Assembly: GCA_008508345.1 (NCBI GenBank)
Contig: QNGE01001267.1
Location: 5,219-69,218 of the forward strand
DNA: 64,000 bases
Reading direction: 5' to 3'
DNA from: Paragonimus westermani
Taxonomy: Eukaryota; Platyhelminthes; Trematoda; Plagiorchiida; Troglotrematidae
The translations under genes and the position numbers were made by a program. Below the pieces are notes generated by a model. The model saw nothing but the letters and a program-made list of their open reading frames with translations. It had not been told where the DNA came from and made no database searches. Shown here one piece after another: positions 33,779 through 46,150 of the stretch. Position 1 is the stretch's first letter. Every line of letters begins with the position of its first letter.

Positions 33779-36700
33779 GTGATTCACAACAATAGTTTAA
33801 CGTGAGTCACACGGTTACTGGAAATGAGCGACAAAATAATTGACCAGTCTGTAGGTGTTAACAACTAATTTCTCACGTGTACATCATAATCACTGTGGCG
33901 TTCTTGGATTGCTACTTGTTGGCTTGCTTGTCTGTGAGCAAAGGAATCACGGAAAATGGAAGATGGGCGAGCCGATTTTAAGCCCCTTCTTGTTTAATGT
34001 TCAGGTTTGGTGCGATTATTTCATAAAATCCGTCCTATTCATATACCTGTTTTGCTTCGAAAAATTTGGCCGTTCACACGTTGACGATTATGATTAGAAT
34101 AAAAAAGTGAACACCGATAATCAACGGCTAGAAGAATCCTTGTTGGGAAGGTTATGGAAACAGTTGTGTAGGACGTACTTGCGTTCATCTTGTTGCTTTC
34201 CAATACGGCTTGGGGTTCAAGTTGAAGTAACTGTTCGAATCAGCGACTGTTAGTGTCAACAATGAGCTAGTTCTTAACGATCCCAGATTTCAAAGTGTTA
34301 TCTCTGTGGCGCTATCTGGGTGTGTCGGTCTGTACTTCAGTCATACAACACAATCCAGGTCACTTTTGACCTCTCATGTTACTTCACCACAAAGCCCATT
34401 AGTCAGATTCGAACCGCTACCTCTGCTCGTGTGTCTACCTGAAAATCTGTCTGCGATTAGTTTGGAACGACATTTCAACAGTCTTTGCCACACCAGAAAA
34501 ATCTCATTAGTTGAATGACTTCCATGAGAACATCCTGTGTACTAACCCCTCGGGGAACTGATTGGCAAAATGATATAGGTGTGACCCCGTGGACGATATG
34601 CTAACAAAACACACTGGATAGCGGAGAGAACTGCGGATGTCTGTAACTTTGTTTTTAAACGTGTTCTGGTGATAATACGCAACAGGCTTTAACAGAGGTG
34701 CAACTGTGAATAGTAAGAAGCATCCAATGAGTGCACGATCATGGTGCTTGTGAATCCAAAATACCGTCTCACAGTTCTCCTTAGACAATAATTTTCCCGT
34801 AACTCGGAGGCTTCGAAGGATCACAATAAAATCCAGTGAACAGTTAAACGGTAAGCAGTTATACTTACCTTTACCAACACAATTTAGCCACGTCGACTGA
34901 CATGACACTTGGTGCGCACTACCCGCCAGTGGTCCAAAGGTCGATTCATTCTCGGTAGATTCAACTCACCACATTCGCATCAGTTGCAACAGTAGCTCAG
35001 CAGCTGATACTTCACTTTCAGTTGCCATGAGAAAATGATGACATTTACTTCACTGAATATAATCAACACACTTACACCTTAACGTGTGGGGCTGGATGTT
35101 AGGCGGGTCACGAGAACACTAGCCAGACGAACGAAGCGGTCTATGATGAAATGGCCCACAGAACAAGTAGGGTCAGTTCATGTCATCACAACGTGCTTCC
35201 TAGTTAATGCTTGCCACAATATAAGTAGTACTATAATCCTCAAGCTAGTACGCGTCTCAAATCTTCTCAAAATCATGGGAATGTCAATAGCACACGATAA
35301 AATGGATTTATATGCTGATATTCCGTTGGCGTCCTTTCTCTTACCTTAGTGACAGAAAATCGATCAACATATGTGGAGCACGTGTGAAACGGATGATGTA
35401 GAATACGGGTCTGTTAGCTGAGGTCAAAACAATAATGACTCCAGCAGTGTTGTAAACCGCGAAAGCACGCTAGGAATATGTTACTACTGAGGACTGAGCC
35501 TAGGTGCCAGATAATCGGGATGGGTCATGTGTGGGGTCGACCGTAATTCTAACTGTGGACAGTTGAACGTGATAAACACACTAAAGCAGGTGCATGAGTT
35601 GCGAAGTAGAAAGATAGAAACTAGTGAAATGATAGATATTTAACAGTAACAGTGATAATAGATAACTAAGAATAGACAGTCGTCTGTCTGTCTGAATCCA
35701 GGACCGAATTTGTTCGGCAGCTGGGGACACTAATTTCTGAGCAGTCTCGGCCGCTAAATGTTGCCGAGCACCCAGAAGTTGCCCCTGGCTACTCCAGCCT
35801 CCCTCTGATAGGTCCACACTTCTGATCGACAAACACGCCGGATGAATGGTCTGCTTGACTAACTGTGTGTTTCGTACACCAATCAAACTCTGTCTTGTTC
35901 ATATGTGTTTTTCTCCTACTGGGCATGCAGACCCAATTACACACTCGATTTTCATACACATACTTATGATAGCTGAGTAATATCGACGGTTTTCTCGGTC
36001 GATTAACGATATATAAAGGGGTTCACACCATTACAGATTTCCCGCCCCATATGAACGGTGACAACATTTTGTCAACTCTACCTTCCTCTTCACCATCCGT
36101 TTAATTGACTTATTTGTCCATTAATTTTGGCTGCTCAAGGCCACAATACGGGTAGTGTTGCCGCTCAATACAATCTGACTCCTGCATGCAGCTAGTTTGT
36201 CTAATCTTTCCGTAGCTTTTAGTTTCATAGAATCACATAAGCATCAATTGTTTTGACCTCACGTATCACGCCCGCATTCTGTTTTTGCTGTCAGTCTGCC
36301 CGCTGTACATATCGGTCGCAGTAACTTATCCGAAGTATTGATGGATGAAAGTTAGAAATGTCCGACTGCATAACATTTTCTTTCGCCTTTTTCGCATCTA
36401 TTCCGAATAGTACAGACACACACGCTTGTGAAGAGAATGGTTATAGAACAGTCTTGTTTTTGATGGCCGAGCTTCTTTGCCTTTATGCTGATCTTTGTCA
36501 TCCATGATACCAAACACAAACGCTGGGTTATGGGTTAAACTAAGGGTTTAGACTCTGTCTGTTTGCTCTCCCTTGCTACGTAGACCATGTAGATCTGGTC
36601 TTTCTTTGTGGAGGGGGCATATAACGTCCCATCGGCCACCCAACGTTTTCTCCACCAATTAAACTGTATCAAATGGGTTAACTGTAGAAGAATCGCAACA

Positions 36701-37516
36701 GCCCTCAGGCGCGTATTTTAAGAATCCGCGAAATCTCGATCGATGACTGCTGTAGTGAAAGTGCAGTTTACACTGATTGGCTCATGTACACCATGTGCAT
36801 ACAGAACGCCCGCCACACACACTTCAGTGTTGCTGCTGCTGATGGTTGGAAGAAATTACAGTGCAATCCTACGATGACGCGGTCATCCGCGGGGTTGGTA
36901 GATACTGTCTGCCAATTACACAGCCAGTAACCATTCATAAAGCTAGTTGAAAATGCTCTCTGACATGACACCCTGTCACGAACAATTACATTAAGGTTTG
37001 TTCTCTTCTTCCTTACGAATCTTGATTGGTTTTGCTAAGTTTTTTCTTTTAGTAGTCTGTCATCTTGTGGAATACTCTCAGGGTCAAAGGTAGCTCGGGT
37101 CATAGTATACTAAAATTCGCTTGATTAGTTGCGGTCCTCATTGTTCAGCTTGCATCTTTGCACGCCACGCGCCAGCTCACGTTTACGAATCGGAATTCCA
37201 GTCCATAACGTAGCTGCGGCTTTCACTCACAATTCGTGTACACTTCTGTATGGTTTGTTCATGGCTGACGTTTATTGTCGTGGATTTTTGCTTGCCATTT
37301 CTCGTCCGTTGATCCGATTTCTAGGGGTGATCAATCATCCGGTCGACCATGCTGTCCGCAATTCACTCGCTGTAAGCGTTTGGACATGTCTTACCGCCTC
37401 ATTGAGGTATTCCAACGAATGCTGGAAAAAGCGCACCTCCGATTTGGTCACCCATCACAGTAGGACCCACGGAATGGCTCGAGGTTGATTATTTGCGTAT
37501 TAATGAAAACACTGTT
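32646..37516. other. no recognisable gene, apart from a GATA tract
   Basis: A 4.9 kb stretch with short overlapping frames. A frame at 33855-34097 contains LSPFLFNV and, 27 residues later, VDDYD, faintly like a LINE RT, but no other motif supports it. A box-B-like GGTTCGAATC on the minus strand near 34405 may be a SINE remnant. The minus frame at 35581-35886 is unrecognised. Confidence 0.4.
33740..33778. repeat. (GATA)n microsatellite
   Basis: About 9.5 perfect GATA units. Confidence 0.97.
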
Positions 37517-37645
37517 ATGAGTACCTTTGCATGTGCTTGCCGTACATTTAGGGCAGACCGTGTTCCGGACGAAAGGCAGGCTGTAATGAAAACCGGTTTA
37601 AGTGAATTTTTCAAAACTGTTTGACGATTTCTTACAAACGGGTTT
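37517..37645 (+). pseudogene. gag 5' fragment of the tRNA-His gypsy family
   Basis: Starts ATG AGT ACC TTT GC and reads MSTFACACRTFRADRVPDER, matching 17528 onward, with about 90 percent base identity by eye over 127 bases. It shares the TGA after FKTV and the following GACGATTTCTTACAAACGGG. Homology stops near 37645. The left flank shows no primer site or LTR. Confidence 0.8.
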
Positions 37646-39741
37646 GGGTGTTTGTCTCACAACTCAAAATGTCAACTATCCATTTGGCCTTTCCACTGTG
37701 ATACACCTGGTAAGACAACCGCGCCGGACGGCTTTTGTATTGACCGTATTTTTAGGACCCACTTAGGTATATCAACTGATATCCAACTCATCCATAAATT
37801 CGGTTAATATTTCTCCGATTGCTACGCTGTTCCGAAAAAATGACTGACTTGTCTATCGTCTACCCTCTCGAACTGTTCTTCCGCAAATTAGAGATTCGAC
37901 AAAAGGTACTAAACGTTAAAGGGGGAAAGACTTTTAGAACCAATAGGGTTTATCTCGTCGTATGATCTGGAACCCAGGTCGTTCATTTAAGGTTTCCAAG
38001 AGAGCTAATAAGGATACCTTCAACTGTGTTCCCCAACATGTATTATATTTCAGTATTCTTCGTCTTTTTGTGCTGATGGGATGGTAACCATGCTGTGCAT
38101 GCTTTCCATAAGTTTACATCATTAAGCGTATACTACAATACCACATGCTATCCTGAACACTGACAGACGGTCCAAGACTATTTCAGGACTGTCTACATGA
38201 CCGGAGCGAATACCCGCTAACTCGGATTGGTGTCGTTATAATTAAGCTAAAATTTTTCATTGCGATGAGTTTTGTCAGCAATTACCTCTTTTCTTGCTCA
38301 AGCTTGAAAAGAAGGCTGACCAGCCTCGCTCAGCGGATACAAACAGATCATCACTTGGAAGTGATAGAAACCTACCCACAGGCTTCCAGGGACACTCAAT
38401 AAGCCTCTAGAGTTGTGCTCCATACAGCGCTGGCGTATGCCATTCTGAATGTATTTATTTCCATCTATCTTGAAAAATATATTATCAGTCATAAAGTTGC
38501 CATCAAAATTCTCCGATTGCACATTTTCCACGTCGGAATGAGTGACAGAATTAGAGCCAGGTGATGAAAATTCACTTTACACCTGCTTATCTCTAGTAAG
38601 GTAATGGAAAATATCAAAACAATGACCGCGAAAACTCCATAAGACTACTGTGGCATGTTGCCTACGATGTAGTGGTTGACGGATATGTTTCCACTTCGCT
38701 TTGGTCTTGAGACCCACTATTTTGGGTATATTGTTTCTGATGTCGGTTCCAATTTAGTCGAGGCCTAGTTTTTTTCACAGTGGGGTCTCCTCTAAATTGC
38801 AAGATCTACCTCCCCATTTATCAGCAACATTCAATTCTCGCCACTAAATCCCTAAACGCAACCATGAACCCGTACATTCTACCACTCCTGCACGCATGTC
38901 GAGCAATTATGCCTCGGAAAACCGCAATCACATTTGGATCAGGATTACGGACTAGTTAGTCTAAAACAAGTGTTCTGTGAGCGAGAAATCACATTCCTGG
39001 TGCTTAGTCCGTATGTACTGGGACAGTATTTTGATGACAGATTCCTTTTCTCTATTAATGTGGCTTGTAGTATAGAACTGCGTAATATAGTCATGGATAG
39101 ATTGGCATTTTGCTCATCAGTCGGTATAACCAATTCACTCGTTTGACGTAGGGTCTCATGCTGTTACTGGCCTTCTCACCTCGTCTTTTTAAGTAATACA
39201 CTTATACCAACCCCGTTCACTAATACCACTCACGAGGACTTGCATATGATTACGGAGCTCACAGTTTCACCACGATTTCTTAAAGTGTGATTTCCCACTC
39301 ACCTCAAAAGCCACCAGCTACGTTCGTGTCCAACAAAAGTTGATTTTTTACTCGTTTGAGTATACCATAAGAAGGAATCTTCAGGGCTCTTTTGTACGGT
39401 CATTATGGAGACGTCTAACGGAGGCTTTGCTTTGTACTTTCAAGATCTTTTGTTTATACTCAAATCCAGACCATGAACCTTAGATTGTTCCCGTTTAAAA
39501 CAAGTTGAAAGCCAGATTGAAGGCCAATCTTTATCATTATTTATACACAGAACTGAATCACTGAGAGCGAGGGTTAGAACTTCGTGCCGTATAAAGACTC
39601 CTGGCGAACCTCCACACACTCAAGTGTATTTAGTTGAAATTAGCTGTAGCACATCTGAGCTCAGTGAGCATTGTAAAGGTGTGGATGTTGTCATTGTTTG
39701 GTTTATTTATATGCTAAGTAAGCGCAGTAAACTTTTCTGAG
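37646..39741. other. no recognisable gene
   Basis: Only short frames (for example minus 38298-38531, plus 38934-39146) without motifs. Confidence 0.45.
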
Positions 39742-39850
39742 CACTGAAAGCCCTAAGGAGGCTGCCTTGCTGATGACACTTTACTTGCACTTACGGTTTA
39801 GTTGATTTGATTTTGCAAAGGGTAAGCACCTTCATGTTAAACGTCTGAGT
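39742..39850 (+). repeat. LINE 3' untranslated fragment
   Basis: The sequence from GAAAGCCCTAAGGAGGCTGC through TTGCTGATGACAC and GTTAGCACC-like GGTAAGCACCTTCATG aligns with 57070-57165, which lies downstream of the LINE tail at 56640. It abuts the start of PLE copy C. Confidence 0.65.
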
Positions 39851-39879
39851 TTGAGGATTGTTGTTTCCAGTATTTTGGC

Positions 39880-41596
39880 CAAATTCGTTCCGCTTTTTTC
39901 TTGGATGAAACGTGTTTATTCTTCTCGCCATTGGCGCATAATGCTTTCCAGATTGGATAAAAGAGCAGGAATTGTCTTGATGAACAGGGTTGATTACGTT
40001 ACCAAACTGAATGATATACTAGCTGATAACTCAAAATTCATGAAGATGAGTACGGATAAAGACAAAACACCAGTTATAGAAAAGGCGATATCTAAAACGC
40101 TGTGTGGAATGAAACGAAGGAGGATAATTGATCCTGCCACTTCCGAGCGTATCCGTCCCACTGGAACAATAATCCCCAGGTTATACGGTCTGCCCAAAGT
40201 GCATAAAATAGGCGAGCCTTTGAGGCCCATTCTAGATATGTGCAACTCGCCTTATCGTGCTCTCGCCAAATGGTTTACCGGTCTGCTCGAACCCATCAGG
40301 TTGGAGCTAGCAAAACAGTCTCCGAGACACTTTTCATTTCAATCAATCCAAGACCTGAACCTAAACAATCAAAGAATGTTCTCACTCGATGTTGCCTCGC
40401 TATTTACGAACATACCTCTACAAGAGACAACTGACTACTTATGCGGTTATATCGAGCGTAACAACAAACATGTGGGTATCCCAAAATGTGACGTGAGAGA
40501 ACTGCTGTTGATTTGTACAAGTAACGTTCAGTTTTTGTTCAACAATGCGATCTACCGACAAATAGATGGACTGGCAATGGGCTCGCCTCTAGATCCCTCG
40601 TTAGCTGACGTTACCATGAACAAACAGAAGACTAACCAATTGAGCACGGTCATTGAACAATCTACAGTTTAAAAACGCTATCTTGATTATATTTCTTGCG
40701 TCGTCAACGAGAATGCTAACATGAAGAGAATTATGGCAGCTTTTAAATCAACCCATTGTAGTATTGTATTCAACAAGGAGTCAAACAAAAATGGTCAGAT
40801 GAATTTTTCGGACGTTGATGTAGTAAGAAAAGAAGATGGTTTAATCCGACGAATTGTGTACAGAAATCATACTTGGAGCGGCCAGTACATTCACTTTGAC
40901 AGTTTCGTTCCGCTAAATCAAAAGCGATGCCTGACGGGTAGAGTGTTAAAAGTATATACCCCTGACACGTTACAAGCTGAGCTAGACATTCTACAAGAAA
41001 TGTTCATGCAGAAAGGCTACCCAATGCGTTTCATTCAGAAGGCGATGCAGGCGGTAGAGTCAAAAATTAAGTCACCCTCTGTGAATAAGAAACTTGCGTT
41101 TATTGGTCTTTCATTCAAGGGAGGTCTCATGACCGAAGTCATCTTAAAAAAGCTGAGAAAGTCAATCGAAACAACCTAACTTGCCGTTCAGTTGTGCGTG
41201 ATTTTCCCTCCAATCCCCATTATTATTTCACAAATCAAAGACAAACCTCCATGTTCCACATTCAGTTGTGTGTACTCATTTGTTTGCTCGTGTCGAGCAT
41301 CATGTATTGGTCGTATTACAAGGCAGCTGTCTGACAGAGTGGGTAAACATCATCCTGCGTGGTTGAACAGTGGTGTGATTAAAACCGTTTCAAGCGCGAA
41401 TGTTGCTGATTTGACCGACTCCAATCATTCTGTCAGTAAGACAGATGCTTTTCGGATTGTCTACCGAGTGCCAAGGAATCGATCAAAAATGGTGAGATTC
41501 CGAATGTTGACCGTTGACGAGGCCATTAGCATCCGATTGCGCGACCCTGACCTCTGCATTCAGAAGAATTTCGTGCGGACACTTGACTTCCCCTAG
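39880..41596 (+). pseudogene. Penelope-like element copy C (RT + GIY-YIG), one frame with two stops
   Basis: A single frame covers the whole region. It opens with KRAGIVLMNRVDYVTKL (N-terminal PLE motif), then IPRLYGLPKVHKIGEPLRPIL, MFSLDVASLFTNIPL, FLFNNAIYRQIDGLAMGSPL and the catalytic region RYLDYISCVV (40679-40690), where YxDD has become YLDY. After RRIVYRNHTWSGQYIHFDSF and the thumb comes CVYSFVCSCRASCIGRITRQ (about 41265-41325, GIY-YIG) and HHPAWL. TAA stops at 40670 and 41177 are the only breaks, so decay is recent, but the second catalytic Asp is lost. The PLE N-terminus before KRAGIV is missing. Confidence 0.9.
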
Positions 41597-43934
41597 CCCA
41601 CAGTCAATCAAGCCCATGATTCGGAACATTGACTGCGTAAATGATAACAAACACGCCGTCCAGGACCTATGTTAACCGTTTTTCTGACTCACCATAGTTG
41701 CTATTTTCGTATTTATTGTGGTGTGATTCGTCTGATGATCAAACATAGAAAACAAGTCTTGTTCTCTACTCTGTCGTTCTACCGACATACCACTGCACGT
41801 GCCAATAAGGATGATAGGCTGATGAGTACTGATGTCGTTGAGCACGAGCGTAATTCACTAATGTGTCATGGACCCGTGAATGGACGATGAAATCTATGCT
41901 TATCCACCGAATGGTCTCAGTTACGTTGTCAGCATGTTTACGGTCTTCTCGATGAGCCCATTAAGAGTAGGCGCATGTAAAATAAATTTTCATCATTATG
42001 ACATGCGCTTACCCCAGTCCATTAGGTGCGGGGTGTGGACGTTTAGGATCTGCAACACTTTTGTGAAAGTCCGCTGTCCAAGTATACTCTACTTGCAATT
42101 ACTCGTCGTTTACACATCACCGAAAGGAGACACCACAGAGATTCGGACGAAAGATTCTGAAAGACTAAACCAGTAATTGCAACGGGCCAGGGTAACTACG
42201 TAAGAAGGCGGAATGAACTTTGTCGGACAATGTATGATCAGCCATATGCTGTTGCATAACCCTTACGAATGCGTTGGAGTTACCATGGTTTGAATACAGA
42301 CGAGTGTGCTATCTCTTATGTGATTTTATGCAACAGTGAGTGAGTGATTTGGGGTTGCCACGACATAGTTACTCCGAAGTTTACCGTTACCTCATCACAG
42401 TCATCTCATCACGTAATCTTAGGAACTGTTTCGTTACCAAGTCGTTGTGTTGTTCCCATGTATACATGGAACAACAGATGTCACCATCCCTCCAAATGTT
42501 TTTGAGTGCTAATAACCCGAATAGATGATAAGTGACAGAGCAGTTTAGCTTATGAGACACAGACCTCTCGTTTGGGCTTACACACGAAACTGTCCTTTCA
42601 CTCCTCTATTGATTAACAATCAGGATTTCGTCGAATCTTACGCAGTATGCTTTTCAGCACAAAGAAACCAATTCTGAAAGCTTGCAATGGTGATGAGGGG
42701 ATGGATGAGAGTATATTAATACTAGGTTCTATCGTTTTGTTCATAGTGATCCTCGTCTCGTTATGTTCAACGAAGTGATACCACAGATTGATAAATATCT
42801 GGAGCTGAATATGAGCTGCATGAAATCATCATCAAATGCCTAGTTCACTAGAAGAATTTTCAAATTCGCTTCAAGAAATCACTTGAGAAAAGAGATAATT
42901 ACGACAAACAAAAATCATTATTGGTTAATACTCGCCTGCTTCATGGTTGTTGCCATACGTTAAGTAGTTGTTTACTGACTGCTTTCTGTGTTTAGCCTAG
43001 ACGGTGTCATGGACAACTAATATCCAGGCCTTTTGAAGAAAGCACTTCTGTGCATAGCAGGACAGACCTCAACGCTACGCTCGTAGCTCAAAAAACCAGA
43101 AAGGAAATTTCCTGTGAAGAACATGGGTAATCGAGGTTACTTAGTGGACTACGGTTGAGAACATTCGGAGAAAAGATTAATGGTTATTTCAGTCATGCTC
43201 AGACCTACGAATTATACAATTCCATGTGTCCATTGCACGGAAGAAATTGTGAGTACGCGACTAAACATTTTTGGCTTCTTACCGGCCTATCAGCAGGAAA
43301 ACTGAAATAAGCTCAATAGGCTTTCGTGTACTGTTCATCTTGAGGTTTGGGGGTTGCAAATTCGTTAACTCGATTTCATTGAATGTACATCGTGAAATCA
43401 CGTTAGAGTACATCCAAACAGTTCACAAATTCTAGCGTGGTCTTCTGACGAACACTGGAAATCGTTACTTTGTTCATATCTTTTAACTGCTTATTCATCG
43501 AGGGCACCGTCATGGTTTCGGTTTCCAAAATGAGCTCATTATCGCTGATCTGTATCATAATGCGGGCGCAGCTGACAATAAGTCAAACTTGAGTAGGCGA
43601 AGCACTCTGAGCTCTGCAGCACCTCTATCCCGGCAATATATCGATCGGACGACCAGAAATCAGTCGTGTCCTACACATGACTTGCTCATGGGAGTGAAAA
43701 GAGGCACGGCTACTGCGTCCCTCGGTCGTCATTTATCACTCGCATGTTCCGCTAACCATTACCGCAGTTAGTTTCGACAGTCTGTTCTCCAGTGATTTTT
43801 AACCTGAATTTTTAACCAGCATTTTTAATGAAGTAACAGCGGTCTCTTTTTTCTGGAGATGAAAGGAAATAGACTAGCTTTCAGCGGCAGGGTAGCAAGT
43901 CAAAAGTTACGTCTCATTATTTAAGCTGTTAATC
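41597..43934. other. no recognisable gene
   Basis: Short frames only. Its first few hundred bases may be the 3' flank of PLE copy C. Confidence 0.45.
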
Positions 43935-44110
43935 GGCATTTGTTGATGCAGTCGTCATTATAAACAGCAATACAGCAGTCGTTCACACTGATGTCTAAGT
44001 GCCACACAGTAGCAAAGAAGAAGGAAATATCAAGCCCTGTGTAAGAAGAGAGAACGAAAAAGAAGAAAGGGACGGGGAGGGACCTAACCATTAAAAAAAC
44101 TAGCTAACCA
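43935..44110 (-). repeat. LINE 3' untranslated fragment, reverse orientation
   Basis: The reverse complement contains GGTTAGGTCCCTCCCCGTCCC, then TCAGTGTGAAC and GTATTGCTGT-TTATAATGACGA. These align in order with 57195-57330 (GTTAGGTCCCTTCCCGTCCCC, CACTGTGAATCATTG, GGTATTGCTGTCAATGATAATGATG). No LINE coding motif is seen upstream (above 44110). Confidence 0.65.
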
Positions 44111-45721
44111 TACATTAAAATTAAACGTCAAACAGCCTACGTCTCAGTTGGTTTTTTCATTATCTAAAATGTTTGTCGTTGCTTAAAGCAGTGACGTGCG
44201 GGGCCAATTAAGTAGTCAGCCCATGTTGTATGTTAATACCCTCGGTGGAACCGAAGGTTAACTGCCCTTTGTTTGAGGCTGGCCTGTTAGTGATTGGCCA
44301 CTCGGTCACTCTAACAACGCCAATGTGGAAACCGAGCCGCGTATGTTTTATTAAGTTGAATGTTGGACGAGTTGAAATTATGACCACCTGGCATGTTTGC
44401 AAAGGACTGACACAGTTGATTTTAACGGACACTAAAGTGGATGGATCCAAGTTTGTGTCAATAACAAGATGGCTCCACTATCATATTTTGTATACTCGAT
44501 GTTGATTACCATTGGATCGCCATCCATAACAATGAGAAGTCAGCATCACCGTGTAAGCCGGATTTTCATTTTAGTATTATATAGGCAGTATATAGTATAA
44601 TACTGTCAGTCCCTGTTTACATTTATCTCATTACACGCCTGTGCAGTACAGCGAATTGAAAGAGGAGCTCCAAAACGAAGTGGTTGAACTATGTGTAACC
44701 GCCTGTGAGAAATATCACAGCGGCAACCAGGTGAGTGATCGGTTGTGTGTCACGTGAGGAGTGAGTGTGTAAGGATTTTAAGTAACAATTTTCAGTTGCG
44801 CCCCACACACACATGTAGCTTGAAGTTCAAAAGGTCGTACTACACAGTTCCAGTTCATTGTGGTTTGGTGTACATTAGATACTTTATGAGCACGCGAAAC
44901 ATAACGCCTGAGTTCAGTTAGCAACCCACCCTACGCTTTCGTTTTTCCTATTCTATCAGCGGACTGGTTCGTCTGCATGGTTAGGGTGCGCATGATTCAC
45001 ACAGTCAACAGGTGAAGTAAAACACTTCACTCATCTGATCTGGATGATTGTATGCCTGTATCTGGCGTCTGAAATGACAGCTCATTGTAATCATGGTACT
45101 ATGTTAGTGGCCATCGATACTAAAGGTATCTCGGGAGACTGACTTTGATCCAACTCTTCACTGATGTGTTTGTCATGTTGAGGATCGTGATCAAGCGATG
45201 TATGACAAAATACATACTATTATAAACGGTACAGTGTGCTCGTAATGACTGATTGCCAGGAGAGGAATAAACAGTGTCAGTATCAGCCGTCTGTTATGTT
45301 TGAAACGTGTTCTTTTCAAGAAAGATTTCACTGATATACGTGGAGCGTAAGAACCGTTGTTTACGCAGGGCTAAGTTTTCACGCCATTTTAGGCAAATAT
45401 GAGTTTTATCAGGCAGATAATATTTAGCATATTAATATTTCCGTGCTTTCTCGGAACCAAATAAATACTTTGATGTTATCATTTAACAGCTACCAAGCTG
45501 GTTGTATCAAATCTTCTAATTTACCAAAACATCGAATTTTCTCATCAAAACTACTGTGGTAAGAGCTGGATACTGGGCAAGTACCTTCCAGGAAACAGTT
45601 ATCCTGCTCTGTTGACTATACACAGGCACTATAACAACCATTACTCGTTTACAGTGACTTTTTCTCTGACGAATACAACTAAAAAGACCTTTGTCTTCAA
45701 TGTTTCCCGTTAGTACTACTA
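44111..45721. other. no recognisable gene
   Basis: The frames open on both strands at 44208-44505 mirror one another and show no motif. The rest is unassigned. Confidence 0.45.
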
Positions 45722-46101
45722 TGTAGCGGCCTGAAGATTTCACTGGCCTGCCTGCGGTATGGTGTGTAAAATAGTTCCAAATCTCATAGTTGCATATTGT
45801 ACCTAGGCTATTAAGAAAGCTCGCATGATGCATGCTGTCCGATTGTTTGTCTGCATGTCATGTGACCGTGGCGCGAACCCGAAGGACACACGTGTCACTC
45901 TCTTCCGGTTTCCTCGCTCGTCGACGGCCGGTCTGTGGTCTCTCTAGCTATTTCGGGTGTCGGTGCCTTTTATAGCGCTATCAGAGACCACCTGTATATT
46001 TCGTCAAATAAAGATGTGGTCTCTCTCCTCAACGGCCTTTTGCTTTTCGCGTCTGATAATTGCGTACCTTGGAGAAAACGCGACTTAGTGCGACGAACAC
46101 T
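45722..46101 (+). repeat. CsRn1-like LTR, older copy
   Basis: Aligns throughout with the LTRs at 48460 and 53457. It has TTTTATAGCG near 45968 and a canonical AATAAA at 46007-46012, which reads ACTAAA in the two younger LTRs. A primer site and about 30 bases of leader follow before homology is lost, so this is the 5' end of a second element and not a solo LTR. Confidence 0.88.
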
Positions 46102-46106
46102 AAAAT

Positions 46107-46123
46107 TGGTGAGCCCGACTTGA
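46107..46123 (+). promoter_or_regulatory. primer binding site, tRNA-Trp type
   Basis: TGGTGAGCCCGACTTGA matches the complement of the animal tRNA-Trp 3' end at 15 of 17 positions. tRNA-Trp priming is a known feature of the CsRn1/kabuki group. Confidence 0.75.
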
Positions 46124-46150
46124 CCTGAACACGCAACCAACTACTTCATT

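Noticed and set aside
33855..34097. LSPFLFNV and VDDYD, possible LINE RT
   Set aside because: The motifs are weak and no flanking LINE sequence supports them.
34390..34470. Minus-strand GGTTCGAATC, possible tRNA gene or SINE
   Set aside because: The T stem does not pair and no acceptable box A was found; at most a decayed SINE.
41821..41828. CTGATGAG resembling a hammerhead core downstream of PLE copy C
   Set aside because: No stem II partner and no GAAA in the right place.
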